A stretch of 64,000 nucleotides of DNA from Nocardioides alpinus. GTDB taxonomy: Bacteria > Actinomycetota > Actinomycetes > Propionibacteriales > Nocardioidaceae. Below the pieces are notes generated by a model, which saw only the letters and a list, made by a program, of their open reading frames with translations, did not search any database and was not told the origin of the DNA. Location: positions 372,001 to 436,000 of the forward strand of contig NZ_FOKC01000002.1 in assembly GCF_900112035.1 (NCBI RefSeq). The letters run 5' to 3'. This document shows positions 36,945 through 46,369 of this stretch, piece by piece. Within the stretch, counting starts at the first letter, position 1; every line of letters begins with the position of its first letter. Both the position numbers and the translations under genes were made by a program.

Positions 36945-37888
36945 GCGGACTCCGCCAGCAGACGTGCCGCGGCGCCGTCGACGGACCGCGTGGACGCACT
37001 CACCAGCGCGACCCCGACACCGCGGTCGCGGTCGATGCCGACGAAGGACCGGAAGCCACCCGTGCCGCCGTTGTGCCAGGTGACCGTGCGTCGCAGCATC
37101 GGTCCGGTCAGCCAGCCGGCGCCGATGCGCTGGCTGCCGCCCATCGGCGCCACCGGATCGAGGGCGTCGACACCCGCGACGGTGCGGTCCAGCATGGCGC
37201 GCAGCAGCACCGCCAGGTCGGCGGCCGAGGACCGCACCCCGCCGGCGGGAGCGATCGCCTCGTTGGCCCAGGGCTCGACCTCGCGCCCCCGGCGGTTGCG
37301 CGACGCGACGGACCCCGGGCGGAGCTGGTCGACGGCGACCGGGACGTAGGTGTCGGTGAGGCCGAGCGGCTGGGCGATGCGGGTCGCGACCAGGTGGGCG
37401 TACGACGTCCGCGTGGCAGAGGCCACGGCGTGCCCGAGGAGCTGGAAGCCGAGGTTGGAGTAGGCGGGCTTCGGCTTCGGCTTCGGCTTCACCGGCTCGA
37501 GCTGGGCGAGCAGGCCGGCGAGGTCCTCGCGGTAGGGGTTGCGCCCCTCGCGCCACAGCTCCCAGCTGCGGCGGACCACGTCGCCACCGGCGAGCCGCGG
37601 CAGCCCGGACGTGTGCGTGGCCAGCGCGGACAGCCGGATGGCCCCCAGTCGGGCTGGCACCGCGAGGTGCTCGCCGAGGGCGGCATCGGGGGCGACCTCG
37701 CCCCGCGCCACTGCGTCGTGCCACAGCAGACCGGTGACGCCCTTGCTGACGGACCCGAGCTCGACGTCCCCGTGCACGTCCGTCCCGGCCGCGTCGACCT
37801 CGGTGCTCACCGGCGTCACCAGCGCGACGACGTACGTCGTGTGCTTCGGACCCAGCAGCGCGCCGGCCCGCTCCGCGAGTCCGGTCAT
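36941..37888 (-). CDS. Beta-lactamase/class C-like serine hydrolase
   Basis: 315 aa. SxxK motif in GSVSKGVTG (Ser about residue 47) and YxN in [11 protein letters not shown] (about 148-150), with HNGGTGGF near the C-terminus as the third motif: the penicillin-binding/class C beta-lactamase fold (PF00144). No signal peptide, so probably a cytoplasmic esterase or peptidase, not a resistance enzyme. It overlaps mnmA and the MetE-like gene by four bases each. A (Lys-Pro)4 run sits just before the YxN motif. Confidence 0.85.
   Translation of the reverse strand: MTGLAERAGALLGPKHTTYVVALVTPVSTEVDAAGTDVHGDVELGSVSKGVTGLLWHDAVARGEVAPDAALGEHLAVPARLGAIRLSALATHTSGLPRLAGGDVVRRSWELWREGRNPYREDLAGLLAQLEPVKPKPKPKPAYSNLGFQLLGHAVASATRTSYAHLVATRIAQPLGLTDTYVPVAVDQLRPGSVASRNRRGREVEPWANEAIAPAGGVRSSAADLAVLLRAMLDRTVAGVDALDPVAPMGGSQRIGAGWLTGPMLRRTVTWHNGGTGGFRSFVGIDRDRGVGVALVSASTRSVDGAAARLLAESA
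37467..37490 (-). repeat. 6-bp tandem repeat encoding (Lys-Pro)4
   Basis: Four perfect copies of ggcttc (plus strand) encode alternating Lys and Pro directly before the conserved YSN of the serine hydrolase. Confidence 0.8.
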
Positions 37889-38988
37889 CCGCGCGCCGCC
37901 ACCGGGCGGGTCGACTCGATCGTGGCCGAGCCGACGACCCGGGTGCCGTCATAGATCACCGCGGCCTGGCCGGGTGCGATGCCCTCGGCCGGATCGAGCA
38001 GGTCGATGGTCACCCGGTCGTCGTCGACCAGCACCACCGCGCGGTGCTCGGCGCCGTGGGCTCGCAGCTGGACGGTCCCCTCGACCCGGTCGGGCACGGA
38101 GCCGCACCAGCGCGGTCGGATCCCGGCGATGTGGTCGACCGCCAGCTGCTCGCGCGGGCCGACTGTGACCGTGCCGCTGACCGGCTCGATGTCGAGGACG
38201 AACCGCGGCTTGCCGTCCGCCGCCGGGATGCCGAGCCGCAGCCCACGACGCTGGCCGATGGTGAAGCCGTAGGTGCCGGTGTGGCTGCCGACCGTCTCGC
38301 CGGTGGCGGCGTCGACGATGTCACCGCCGTGGTTGGGCGCCCGGTCGCCGAGCTTCTCGCGCAACCAACCAGCGTTGTCGCCGTCGGCGACGAAGCAGAT
38401 GTCGTGGGAGTCGGGCTTGGCGGCCACGAGCAGGCCACGGGCCTCGGCCTCCCGGCGTACGGCGGGCTTGTCGGTGTCGCCCAGCGGGAACAGCGAGTGG
38501 GCCAGCTGCTCCTGGGTGAGCACCCCGAGGACGTAGGACTGGTCCTTGCCGTGGTCGATCGCGCGGTGCATCTCGATCAACCCGTCGGCACCGGTCCGCA
38601 GCTGCGCGTAGTGACCGGTAGCGACGGCGTCGAAGCCCAGCGCCAGGGCGCGGTCGAGCACTGCGGCGAACTTGATCTTCTCGTTGCAGCGCAGGCACGG
38701 GTTGGGCGTGCGCCCCGCGGCGTACTCGTCCATGAAGTCCTCGACCACGTCCTCGTGGAAGCGGTCCGACAGGTCCCAGACGTAGAACGGGATGCCGATG
38801 ACGTCGGCGGCGCGCCGGGCGTCGTTGCTGTCCTCGATGGTGCAGCAGCCACGAGCGCCGGAGCGGTACGACGCGGGGTTGCGGCTCAGCGCCAGGTGCA
38901 CACCCGTCACCTCGTGCCCCGCCTCGACGGCGCGGGCGGCAGCGACCGCCGAGTCCACCCCGCCCGACATGGCGGCGACGACCCTCAT
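37885..38988 (-). CDS. mnmA: tRNA-specific 2-thiouridylase
   Basis: 367 aa, the family length. PP-loop [11 protein letters not shown] for ATP, catalytic Cys in [12 protein letters not shown] (about residue 100) and the second Cys in [11 protein letters not shown] (about 195), followed by the C-terminal beta-barrels ([13 protein letters not shown]). It thiolates U34 of Lys, Glu and Gln tRNAs with sulfur passed from a cysteine desulfurase. That enzyme is encoded immediately upstream, its stop sharing a base with the mnmA ATG (TGATG). Confidence 0.96.
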   Translation of the reverse strand: MRVVAAMSGGVDSAVAAARAVEAGHEVTGVHLALSRNPASYRSGARGCCTIEDSNDARRAADVIGIPFYVWDLSDRFHEDVVEDFMDEYAAGRTPNPCLRCNEKIKFAAVLDRALALGFDAVATGHYAQLRTGADGLIEMHRAIDHGKDQSYVLGVLTQEQLAHSLFPLGDTDKPAVRREAEARGLLVAAKPDSHDICFVADGDNAGWLREKLGDRAPNHGGDIVDAATGETVGSHTGTYGFTIGQRRGLRLGIPAADGKPRFVLDIEPVSGTVTVGPREQLAVDHIAGIRPRWCGSVPDRVEGTVQLRAHGAEHRAVVLVDDDRVTIDLLDPAEGIAPGQAAVIYDGTRVVGSATIESTRPVAARG

Positions 38989-40184
38989 CACTGCCCCTTG
39001 ACGGAGTGGCCCCTGGCCGCGCGCGCGCGCTCGACGACCGGGCCGATCGCCTCGACGAGAGCGTCGATGTCGGCGGGGGTGGTGGTGTGGCCGAGCGAGA
39101 AGCGCAGGGAGTGGCGGGCCTGGTCGTCGTCGCAGCCCATCGCGAGCAGGACGTGCGAGGGTTGTGGCACGCCGGCCGAGCAGGCGGAGCCGGTCGAGCA
39201 CTCGATGCCGCGCGCGTCGAGCAGCATCAGCATCGAGTCGCCCTCGCAGCCGGGGAAGCCGAGGTGGGCGTTGCCGGGCAGGCGTCCCGGACCCATCGGC
39301 GCACCGTGCAGGTGGGCGTCCGGAACGACCTCGATGACGCGGCGTACGAGGTCGTCGCGCAGCGCGGCGACGCGCACCGCGTGCTCCTCCTGGGCCTTGA
39401 CCGAGGCCCCGACCGCGGCAGCGAGGCCGGCGATCGCGGGCACGTCGAGGGTGCCGCTGCGGATGTCGCGCTCCTGGCCGCCGCCGTGCACGAGAGCGCT
39501 CACCGACAGGTCACGGCGCACGACGAGCGCACCCACGCCGTAGGGGCCGCCGACCTTGTGGCCGGTGAAGGTCAGTGCGTCGACACCCGAGCCGGCGAAG
39601 TCGACGGGCACCTGCCCGAGCGCCTGCACGGCGTCGGTGTGCACGGGGATCTGGTGCTCGGCGGCGATCGCCACGATCTCGTCGAGCGGCTGCAGCGACC
39701 CGACCTCGTTGTTGGCCCACATGACCGAGATCAGGGCCACCGACGCGGGGTCCCTCGTGACCGAGTCCCTCAGTGCCTCGACGTCGAGGACACCCTCGGC
39801 GGAGACCGGGAGGAGCTCGACGTCGGCGCGGTCGTACTTGCCGAGCCACTGCAGCGGATCCAGCACCGCGTGGTGCTCGATGGAGGTGGAGAGGATCCGC
39901 GTGCGCCGCGGGTCCTGGTCGCGCCGGGCCCAGAAGATGCCCTTGAGCGCGAGGTTGTCGGACTCGGTGCCGCCGGAGGTGAAGACGACGTCGGCGGGTC
40001 GGGCTCCGATGACGTCTGCGATCGACTCGCGGGACTCCTCCACGACGCGGCGCGCCCCCCGCCCGGAGGCGTGCAACGAGCTCGCGTTGCCGACGCCGGT
40101 GAGCTGCCGGGTCATCGCCTCGACCGCGACCGGCAGCATCGGCGTGGTCGCGGCGTGGTCGAGGTAGACGAGCGGATCATTCAT
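38988..40184 (-). CDS. Cysteine desulfurase (NifS/IscS-like)
   Basis: 398 aa, PLP fold type I. The PLP lysine is in [16 protein letters not shown] (about residue 202), the substrate loop Cys in [17 protein letters not shown] (about 329), and YLDHAATTP opens the chain. It takes sulfur from cysteine and, from its neighbour, feeds mnmA tRNA thiolation; a role in Fe-S assembly cannot be excluded. First gene of the operon. TAGGCT lies nine bases before the ATG, giving at most a very short leader. Confidence 0.95.
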   Translation of the reverse strand: MNDPLVYLDHAATTPMLPVAVEAMTRQLTGVGNASSLHASGRGARRVVEESRESIADVIGARPADVVFTSGGTESDNLALKGIFWARRDQDPRRTRILSTSIEHHAVLDPLQWLGKYDRADVELLPVSAEGVLDVEALRDSVTRDPASVALISVMWANNEVGSLQPLDEIVAIAAEHQIPVHTDAVQALGQVPVDFAGSGVDALTFTGHKVGGPYGVGALVVRRDLSVSALVHGGGQERDIRSGTLDVPAIAGLAAAVGASVKAQEEHAVRVAALRDDLVRRVIEVVPDAHLHGAPMGPGRLPGNAHLGFPGCEGDSMLMLLDARGIECSTGSACSAGVPQPSHVLLAMGCDDDQARHSLRFSLGHTTTPADIDALVEAIGPVVERARAARGHSVKGQ

Positions 40185-40196
40185 GACCTGCCAAGC

Positions 40197-40898
40197 CTAC
40201 GGGGCGACCGTCCGTTCCTCCCCCGCGCGGCCACCGGACGAGCCCAGCCGCTGCACCCAGGCGTGGTCCGGGTAGAGCCGGCCCGTCGCCTCGCGCAGCC
40301 ACTCCTGCTCCGCCTCCCCGAGCAGCGGCCACGTCACCGCCAGGTCGCGGTCGTCCTTGGGACGGTGCAGTGCCGCCTTGTAGAGCAGCGTGATCTCGGG
40401 CCGCAGGTAGCGCACTCCCCCGTCGTCCACCCAGGTGACGTCCTCGAGCGGGGCGACGTGGCCCGGGTCGCGCTTGCTGGTCCACAGCCCGTCGCGGTCC
40501 GGGGTGATCGGGAGGTCGACCACCCACGGATCGGTCGCGCTGCGCCGGATCCAGACCTGGCTGCTGACGTCCAGGACCTCGCGATGGCGGTCGTTGAAGG
40601 GCCGGAGCGTGCCGCCGTGGTTGCTCCACAGGTGCCAGCGGTCACCGACGTGCTCGCGGAACGCGGCGAGGTCGCAGGCCAGGATCGAGAGATCGATGTC
40701 CTCGTGCTCGCGCCGGCTCCCGGTGAAGGCCTCGATCGACCAGCCCCCGACGATCCACCACGGTCGGGCGAAGCCGGACATGAGCTCCACGAGTCCGTCG
40801 GGGTCGAGCGGCGCCCACGGTCCGTACCAGCGGAAGAACTCCTCGTCCTCCGTGATCTCCTCGGGTGTCCGGTCCAGCGGCTCCCGTGCGTCGTCCAT
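40197..40898 (-). CDS. Nucleotidyltransferase-fold protein (aminoglycoside adenylyltransferase-like)
   Basis: 233 aa. WIVGGWSIEAFTGSRREHED followed by IDLSIL is the GG-W ... H-x-D-I-D-L pattern of minimal nucleotidyltransferases related to the aminoglycoside-2''-adenylyltransferase family. The following part (PEITLLYKAALHRPKDDRD) is typical of the same group. Most such chromosomal proteins have no proven resistance function. TAGCGT lies six bases before the ATG and no ribosome site is present. Confidence 0.72.
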   Translation of the reverse strand: MDDAREPLDRTPEEITEDEEFFRWYGPWAPLDPDGLVELMSGFARPWWIVGGWSIEAFTGSRREHEDIDLSILACDLAAFREHVGDRWHLWSNHGGTLRPFNDRHREVLDVSSQVWIRRSATDPWVVDLPITPDRDGLWTSKRDPGHVAPLEDVTWVDDGGVRYLRPEITLLYKAALHRPKDDRDLAVTWPLLGEAEQEWLREATGRLYPDHAWVQRLGSSGGRAGEERTVAP

Positions 40899-40904
40899 GC
40901 AGCG

Positions 40905-40910
40905 ACGCTA
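40905..40910 (-). promoter_or_regulatory. -10 box, leaderless start of the nucleotidyltransferase-like gene
   Basis: TAGCGT on the minus strand, six bases before the ATG at 40898. Confidence 0.45.
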
Positions 40911-40935
40911 GCGCTCCGCGTGGCAGGCTGACCGC

Positions 40936-41406
40936 GTGCACGAGCCCGCCGACTACGACTGCCCGTTCTGCCGGCTCCAGACCGGCGTCCACGACGAGCA
41001 CAACCAGCCCGAGGACGTCGTCGGCGTCACGGACCTCGCCTTCGCCCGCATCGCTCCGAAGTGGTGGCCGGCCAACGCCGGCGCTGCACTCGTGATCCCG
41101 CGCGCCCACCACGAGAACCTCTACGGCATCCCCGCCGAGGTCGGCCACGCCGTCTGGGACCTCACCCAGCAGGTCGCGGTGGCGATGCGCGAGGCGTACG
41201 GCTGCGAGGGCACCTCGACCCGCCAGCACAACGAGCCGGCCGGCAACCAGGACGTCTGGCACCTCCACGTCCACGTCTTTCCGCGTCACCACGACGACCG
41301 GCTCTACGAGCGCCACCGCTCCACACGCTGGGTGCCGCCCCAGGAGCGGGAGCCGTACGCCGAGCGGCTCGCCGCGGTGCTCGACCTCCCGCGCGTCTTC
41401 GCCTGA
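40936..41406 (+). CDS. HIT-family hydrolase/transferase
   Basis: 156 aa. The histidine triad is in WHLHVHVFPRHH (about 111-122), and the N-terminal CPFCRLQTG with the His after it is a common zinc-binding start. HIT proteins hydrolyse or transfer nucleoside monophosphates from dinucleoside polyphosphates or amidates. GTG start with CAGGCT six bases upstream and no clear ribosome site. Confidence 0.9.
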   Translation: MHEPADYDCPFCRLQTGVHDEHNQPEDVVGVTDLAFARIAPKWWPANAGAALVIPRAHHENLYGIPAEVGHAVWDLTQQVAVAMREAYGCEGTSTRQHNEPAGNQDVWHLHVHVFPRHHDDRLYERHRSTRWVPPQEREPYAERLAAVLDLPRVFA

Positions 41407-41420
41407 GCGACAATCCGTGC

Positions 41421-41744
41421 ATGGACTTCCAGGAGATGCAGGAGCGTGCCCGCACGGTCAGGTCGCGCTACGCCGAGGTCGAGGCCTCCAGCTACGGCCG
41501 GTCGTGGACGACCGAGGAGATCATGCTCGGCTTCCTCGGCGACGTCGGTGACCTGGCCAAGCTGGTGCAGGGCAAGGCCGGCGTCCGACCACGCCCCGAC
41601 CTCGACGAGGCGCTCGCCCACGAGCTGGCCGACTGCCTGTGGAGCGTGCTGACGCTCGCCGACGCCTACGACGTCGACCTGGGTGCGTCGTTCAGCAGCA
41701 CGATGGACGAGCTGGAGGAGATCCTGTCCGGCCCGGACGCCTGA
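41421..41744 (+). CDS. MazG-like nucleotide pyrophosphohydrolase
   Basis: 107 aa, a single all-alpha MazG domain. LGFLGDVGDLAKLVQGK and the later ALAHELADCLWSVLTLADAYD supply the ExxE and ExxD-like acidic positions that bind Mg (the first is partly replaced, G-D-x-x-D). Such proteins clear non-canonical NTPs. The start 14 bp after the HIT stop, with GACAAT six bases before the ATG, suggests its own leaderless transcript as well as readthrough. Confidence 0.8.
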   Translation: MDFQEMQERARTVRSRYAEVEASSYGRSWTTEEIMLGFLGDVGDLAKLVQGKAGVRPRPDLDEALAHELADCLWSVLTLADAYDVDLGASFSSTMDELEEILSGPDA

Positions 41745-41751
41745 CCCTCCG

Positions 41752-42402
41752 TCACCCCAGGAGTGCTGCAAGGTCTGCGACCGTTCGGCCAGCGAGGGTC
41801 GGCCACGTGGTGAAGGCGCCGGCCTCGGGCAGCACCGCATCGTTCGGCACGGCGACCGTCGCGGCACCCGACGCCACGGCCGAGGCGAGCCCGTTGGGCG
41901 AGTCCTCGACCGCCACGCACTGCTCGATGCGTACGCCGAGCAGCTCGGCCGCCCGGAGGTACGGCTCGGGCGAGGGCTTGGTCCGGGTCACGTCCTCGGA
42001 CCCGACGACCACGCTGATGGCGCCGTCCGGCGCGGCACTCGCCACCAGCTCAGCCATCTCGTGGCTCGAGGTGGTCGCGATCGCGCACGGGATCCCCCGC
42101 TGCCGCAGCGCTGACAGCAGCTCGCGCGCGCCCGGGCGCCACAGAACGGTCTCACGAAGCGAGTCGATGACCGCGCGCTCCAGCGTCGCGACCAGCTCCA
42201 CCGAGTCCAGATCGACGCCCACCGCCTGCATCGCCCGCGCGGTGTCGTGCATGTCCGCACCCACCAGCGCCAGCCCCTGCTCGGTCGACCACGTTGCGCC
42301 GTGTTGCTCGGCCAGGACGAACTGCTGCGCGATCCAGATCGGCTCGCTGTCGATGAGGGTGCCGTCCATGTCCCACAGGACGGCCGCGAGGGTGGCGGTC
42401 AT
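41752..42402 (-). CDS. HAD-superfamily phosphatase (beta-phosphoglucomutase/Gph-like)
   Basis: 216 aa. HAD motif I LWDMDGTLIDSEP (nucleophile Asp about residue 10), motif II AIATTSSHE, Lys of motif III in TRTKPSPEPY and motif IV AVEDSPNGLASA. The cap is helical, inserted after motif I (subfamily IA), as in phosphoglycolate phosphatase and beta-phosphoglucomutase. The substrate cannot be told. CATGAT ends six bases before the ATG at 42402. Confidence 0.9.
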   Translation of the reverse strand: MTATLAAVLWDMDGTLIDSEPIWIAQQFVLAEQHGATWSTEQGLALVGADMHDTARAMQAVGVDLDSVELVATLERAVIDSLRETVLWRPGARELLSALRQRGIPCAIATTSSHEMAELVASAAPDGAISVVVGSEDVTRTKPSPEPYLRAAELLGVRIEQCVAVEDSPNGLASAVASGAATVAVPNDAVLPEAGAFTTWPTLAGRTVADLAALLG

Positions 42403-42430
42403 GGGAGCATCATGCCCGGTCGACCTGCGG

Positions 42431-42710
42431 TCAGATGCGCTTCTCGCACTCCCGGAGCTTCTCGCCCTGGCACACGTCGAACCCGCCCGAACGCCCCCTC
42501 ACGACGTCCTTGCCCGGGCCGCCGATGAGGAGGTCACTGCCGATGCTCCCCGTGATGGTGTCGTTGCCAGGGCCGCCGTAGATCGTGGCTCTCTACGTGC
42601 CGCACCGCGGCGAGCTCCACGTGCCGAGGCCGCGGTACTGGGAGTCGGCGTAGAGATCGTCTCGGCCCTTCGTCCCCTTGAGTTCGACTCGTAGGAGTCC
42701 TTGCCGCCGC
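42431..42710 (-). pseudogene. Remnant of an RTX (calcium-binding repeat) gene
   Basis: The minus strand, ending at the TGA at 42431-42433, reads IYGGPGNDTITGS, DLLIGGPGKDVVRGRSGG and a Cys-containing tail ending CEKRI. These are RTX nonapeptides with the same basic, Cys-bearing C-terminus as the intact gene at 21110-22345. Upstream in the same frame there is a TAG (42592-42594), preceded by LKGTKGRDDLYADSQ, and further upstream [10 protein letters not shown] reads in another frame. No start codon or signal peptide remains. At least one stop and one frameshift therefore break it. It sits directly against the proB stop. Confidence 0.75.
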
Positions 42711-43835
42711 TCAGCCCAGCAGCACCAGGTCGTCGCGGTGGATGACCTCACGCTCGTAGGCGGCGCCGAGGGCCGTCTTGAGCTCGCTGGTGGAGCGGCC
42801 GAGCAGGGCCGGCAGCTCCTCGGCGTCGAAGTTCACGAGGCCACGCGCGACCCTCGCGCCGTCGGGGTCGAGGAGGTCGACCGCATCGCCGGCCACGAAC
42901 GTCCCGGACACCCCGGTGATCCCGGCGGGCAGCAGGGAGGCGCCACGTGAGACCACTGCGCGCACGGCACCGGCGTCGAGGGTCAGGGTTCCCTGCCCGG
43001 ACGTCGCGTGGGCGAGCCACAGCAGGCGGGTGGGGCGGCGCTTGCCGGTGGCCGTGAAGAGGGTGCCGACCTCGGCACCCGTGAGGGCACCCGAGGCCTG
43101 GTCGGCCGACGTGAGCACGACGGGGATGCCGGCGCCGGTGGCGATCCGCGCCGCGTCGACCTTGGTCGTCATGCCTCCGGTGCCGACCCCGGAGGAGCCG
43201 GCCGCACCGATCGTCACGGACGCGAGGTCCTCCTCGGAGCGTACGACCGGGATCAGCCGGGAGCCCGACCGGCTGGGCGGACCGTCGTAGAGCCCGTCGA
43301 CGTCGGACAGCAGCACCAGCAGGTCGGCGTGGACGAAGTGCGCGACGAGGGCTGCGAGCCGGTCGTTGTCACCGAAGCGGATCTCGGAGGTCGCGACGGT
43401 GTCGTTCTCGTTGACGATCGGGACGACGCCGAGCTCGAGCAGCTTGGCAAAGGTCTGGTGGGCGTTGCGGTAGTGCGCGCGGCGGGTGACGTCGTCCACG
43501 GTGAGCAGCACCTGGCCGGTGACGATCCCGTGGCGGGCGAACTCCTCCTGGTAGCGGTGGGCCAGCAGGCCCTGACCGACCGACGCGGCCGCCTGCTGAG
43601 CGGCCAGCCCGCTGGGCCGCTTGCTGAGCCCGAGGGGCGCGAGCCCGGCCGCGATGGCGCCGGACGACACCAGCACCATCTCCACGCCGGCGGCGCGCGA
43701 GGCGGCCACGACGTCCACCAGCCGGCGTACGCGCGCCGGGTCGATGCCGCCGGCCGCGGTGGTCAGCGACGACGAACCGACCTTGACGACGACGCGTCGC
43801 GCTCCGCCCACGAGGGCCGAGCGGTCAGTCGTCAC
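42711..43835 (-). CDS. proB: Glutamate 5-kinase
   Basis: 374 aa: amino-acid kinase domain (about 1-260; [45 protein letters not shown]) and C-terminal PUA domain (about 280-374). It phosphorylates glutamate for proline synthesis, with feedback by proline. The GTG at 43835 lies inside the end of obgE (11-bp overlap), an arrangement seen in many actinobacteria; proA is not in the window. Confidence 0.95.
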   Translation of the reverse strand: MTTDRSALVGGARRVVVKVGSSSLTTAAGGIDPARVRRLVDVVAASRAAGVEMVLVSSGAIAAGLAPLGLSKRPSGLAAQQAAASVGQGLLAHRYQEEFARHGIVTGQVLLTVDDVTRRAHYRNAHQTFAKLLELGVVPIVNENDTVATSEIRFGDNDRLAALVAHFVHADLLVLLSDVDGLYDGPPSRSGSRLIPVVRSEEDLASVTIGAAGSSGVGTGGMTTKVDAARIATGAGIPVVLTSADQASGALTGAEVGTLFTATGKRRPTRLLWLAHATSGQGTLTLDAGAVRAVVSRGASLLPAGITGVSGTFVAGDAVDLLDPDGARVARGLVNFDAEELPALLGRSTSELKTALGAAYEREVIHRDDLVLLG

Positions 43836-45411
43836 TGCCGTCCCAGTCGGGGTCGTCCTTGGTGCCGATCTCGTAGGCCATCGGCCCGATGCCGGAGGTG
43901 CCCGAACTGCGGTTGGGCCCCTTCTTGCGCTCCGCGTCGAGGCGGCGGGCCACGTCGGCGCGCTCCTCCTCCTCGGCCTTGGTCTCCATGGCCTCGGCGA
44001 TCTCGGTGCGGCGCGTGCGGGCCGGGCGCTGCTCGCGCAGGCGCTCGTCCTCACCACGGCGGCCGAGCATCTCGGCACCGGCCTCGATGCTGGGCTTGAA
44101 GTCGAAGACGACCGAGTTGTCCTCGGCGCCGATGAGGACCGTGTCGCCCTCCTGGGCGCCCATCTGCACGAGCTTGACCTCGACGCCGAGCCGGTTGAGC
44201 CGGTCGGCGAGGAAGCCGACGGCCTCCTCGTTGCTGAAGTCGGTCTGGCGCACCCAGCGCTCCGGCTTGGCGCCACGCACCCGCCAGCCACGCTGTCCTG
44301 CGCCTGCCGACGGGTCGTCGACTGCGACGACCTCGAAGTCGGCCTTGGCGTCGACGGCCCGGGGCCGCAGCACGATCCGCTGGGGCTCGACCTCGGGGGT
44401 GTCCACGCGGGACGCCACCACGATCTCGGCCATCGCGAACGTGAGCTCGCGGAGCCCCGCGCCGGACGCGGCACTGACCTCGAAGACCTGGAGGCCGCGG
44501 GCGCGCAGGTCCTCCACGACCATCTCGGCGATGCCCTGGCCGTCGGGGACGTCGACCTTGTTGAGCGCAATCAGGCGCGGCCGGTCCTCGAGGCCGCCGT
44601 AGCGGGCGAGCTCGCTCTCGATGATGTCCAGGTCGTCGATCGGGTTGCGGCCCGGCTCGATCGTGGCCGTGTCGATCACGTGGACCAGGGCGGCGCAGCG
44701 CTCGATGTGACGCAGGAAGTCGTGGCCGAGTCCGCGACCCTCCGCGGCACCCTCGATCAGGCCCGGCACGTCGGCGACGACGAACGTCGTCTCGCCGGCG
44801 GTGACCACGCCGAGGTTGGGGATGAGGGTGGTGAACGGGTAGTCGGCGATCTTGGGCCGGGCCCGCGAGATCGCCGCGATGAGCGACGACTTGCCGGCGC
44901 TCGGGAAGCCCACCAGACCGATGTCGGCGACGACCTTGAGCTCGAGGCGTACGTCGAGCTCGTCGCCGGGCTCACCCAGCAGGGCGAACCCGGGGGCCTT
45001 GCGCTTGGACGAGGAGAGGGCGGCGTTGCCGAGCCCGCCGCGACCGCCCGCGGCGATGACGAGGGTCGTCCCGTGGCCGATCAGGTCGGCGAGCACGTTG
45101 CCCTCGTTGTCCTTGACGAGGGTGCCGTCCGGGACCGTGAGGGTCAGGTCCTTGCCGTTGCCGCCGTTCTTGTGGTCACCGGCTCCCTGACCGCCGTTCT
45201 CGGCGCGGCGCTTGGGGCTGTGGTGGTAGTCGACGAGGGTCGTGACGCTCGTGTCGACCTCGAGGATGATCGAGCCGCCCTGACCGCCGTTGCCGCCGTC
45301 GGGACCACCGAGCGGCTTGAACTTCTCACGGTGCACCGAGGCCACACCGTTGCCACCTCGTCCGGCTGCGAGGTGCAGCGTGACGTGGTCGACGAACGTG
45401 GGGATGGCCAT
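43825..45411 (-). CDS. obgE: Obg/CgtA GTPase
   Basis: 528 aa. Gly-rich Obg fold (about 1-158; [17 protein letters not shown]), G domain (about 160-335) with P-loop [28 protein letters not shown], and a C-terminal OCT domain, then an acidic/basic tail of about 85 residues common in actinobacteria. It acts in large-subunit assembly and stringent/growth control. AAGGA precedes the ATG. It follows rpmA but is separated from it by a hairpin with a T run. Confidence 0.96.
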   Translation of the reverse strand: MAIPTFVDHVTLHLAAGRGGNGVASVHREKFKPLGGPDGGNGGQGGSIILEVDTSVTTLVDYHHSPKRRAENGGQGAGDHKNGGNGKDLTLTVPDGTLVKDNEGNVLADLIGHGTTLVIAAGGRGGLGNAALSSSKRKAPGFALLGEPGDELDVRLELKVVADIGLVGFPSAGKSSLIAAISRARPKIADYPFTTLIPNLGVVTAGETTFVVADVPGLIEGAAEGRGLGHDFLRHIERCAALVHVIDTATIEPGRNPIDDLDIIESELARYGGLEDRPRLIALNKVDVPDGQGIAEMVVEDLRARGLQVFEVSAASGAGLRELTFAMAEIVVASRVDTPEVEPQRIVLRPRAVDAKADFEVVAVDDPSAGAGQRGWRVRGAKPERWVRQTDFSNEEAVGFLADRLNRLGVEVKLVQMGAQEGDTVLIGAEDNSVVFDFKPSIEAGAEMLGRRGEDERLREQRPARTRRTEIAEAMETKAEEEERADVARRLDAERKKGPNRSSGTSGIGPMAYEIGTKDDPDWDGSDD

Positions 45412-45446
45412 GGTGTTCCTTGCTGTGGTGGAGGTGCTGAAACCAC

Positions 45447-45472
45447 AAAAGGCGCCCCAGATGGGGACGCCC
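45447..45472 (-). terminator. Intrinsic terminator or attenuator between rpmA and obgE
   Basis: On the minus strand GGCGTCCCC, loop ATCT, GGGGCGCC (one bulged T) followed by TTTTGT: the only hairpin found in this window with a U tract. It lies 103 bp after rpmA and 36 bp before obgE. Confidence 0.7.
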
Positions 45473-45574
45473 AGTGGTGAAGACGGATTTCGAGACGAGT
45501 CGCTCAGGTCCTCGCAAGCTCGGAGCTGAGCCGAGCTCTCCTCAATCTCCCGCCCTAGTGTCGACTTCGCAAGC

Positions 45575-45829
45575 TCAGTCGACGGGCGTGATATTGACGA
45601 CCTTGCGACCGCGGCGGGTGCCGAACTCGACGGCGCCGGCCTGCAGGGCGAACAGGGTGTCGTCGCCGCCACGGCCCACACCGGTGCCCGGGTGGAAGTG
45701 GGTGCCACGCTGGCGGACGATGATCTCGCCCGCGCCGACGACCTGGCCACCGAAACGCTTCACGCCGAGGCGCTGGGAGTTGGAGTCACGGCCGTTCTTG
45801 GTGCTCGCAGCACCCTTCTTGTGAGCCAT
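45575..45829 (-). CDS. rpmA: Large-subunit ribosomal protein bL27
   Basis: 84 aa. [20 protein letters not shown] is the bL27 N-terminus that reaches the peptidyl-transferase centre. It has no Firmicute-type cleaved extension. AGAAGGA lies before the ATG. It follows rplU by 44 bp. Confidence 0.97.
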   Translation of the reverse strand: MAHKKGAASTKNGRDSNSQRLGVKRFGGQVVGAGEIIVRQRGTHFHPGTGVGRGGDDTLFALQAGAVEFGTRRGRKVVNITPVD

Positions 45830-45873
45830 TGTTCAGTCCTTCTGAAGAGACTTGGTCGACCTCGAGCGAGCGC

Positions 45874-46173
45874 TCAGAGGGAGATGTCGGTGACCTTGAC
45901 CTGGGTGTACTTCTGGCGGTGACCCTGGCGCTTCTTGTAACCGGTCTTGTTCTTGTACTTCTGGATGATGATCTTCGGGCCCTTGGTGCGGCCGGTGACC
46001 TCGACGGTCACGCTGGCCTTGTCGAGGCCGGTCGCGGTGACCTTGTCACCGTCGACGACCATCACCACGGGCAGGGTGAGGGTGTCGCCTGCGGCGGCCA
46101 TCGCGTCGATCTCGATGACGTCGCCGACGGCAACCTTCTGCTGCTTGCTGCCACTGCGCACGACTGCGTACAC
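45874..46173 (-). CDS. rplU: Large-subunit ribosomal protein bL21
   Basis: 99 aa from a GTG with GAGGAGAG upstream. YAVVRSGSKQQKVAVGD and KGPKIIIQKYKNKTGYKKRQ are the bL21 signature regions that bind 23S rRNA. Co-transcribed with rpmA. Confidence 0.97.
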   Translation of the reverse strand: MYAVVRSGSKQQKVAVGDVIEIDAMAAAGDTLTLPVVMVVDGDKVTATGLDKASVTVEVTGRTKGPKIIIQKYKNKTGYKKRQGHRQKYTQVKVTDISL

Positions 46174-46278
46174 GGCGAGTCACTCTCCTCGGTGCGGGAA
46201 CTTCAGGTCAAAGAACATTCGGGACTGCGCACGACACCGCCTGGGACTTCGGGCGAGTACGCCGCGTGGCGGGCGCGC

Positions 46279-46308
46279 AGAATCGGTGTGTCGAACACCG
46301 GGGGTCAA
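46279..46308 (-). promoter_or_regulatory. Possible promoter of rplU-rpmA
   Basis: TTGACC (46308-46303) and GATTCT (46284-46279) with an 18-bp spacer on the minus strand, about 105 bp before the rplU start. The -35 is good; the -10 is weak. Confidence 0.4.
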
Positions 46309-46324
46309 GACTACGGGATCGAGT

Positions 46325-46354
46325 GGCGACCGGGCAAAACGACGGTCGGTCGCC
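46325..46354 (-). terminator. Hairpin after the RNase E/G gene
   Basis: GGCGACCG and CGGTCGCC form a perfect 8-bp stem around a 14-base loop, starting 16 bp past the stop. No U tract. Confidence 0.45.
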
Positions 46355-46369
46355 CCTCTCCCCCGAGGG

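Noticed and set aside
36941..37888. Beta-lactamase resistance gene
   Set aside because: It has SxxK and YxN motifs but no export signal, and lies in a housekeeping tRNA-thiolation operon; a general serine hydrolase is more likely.
40197..40898. Aminoglycoside resistance determinant
   Set aside because: Only the nucleotidyltransferase motif is shared. No mobile element or other resistance gene is nearby, and chromosomal members of this group are mostly of unknown function.
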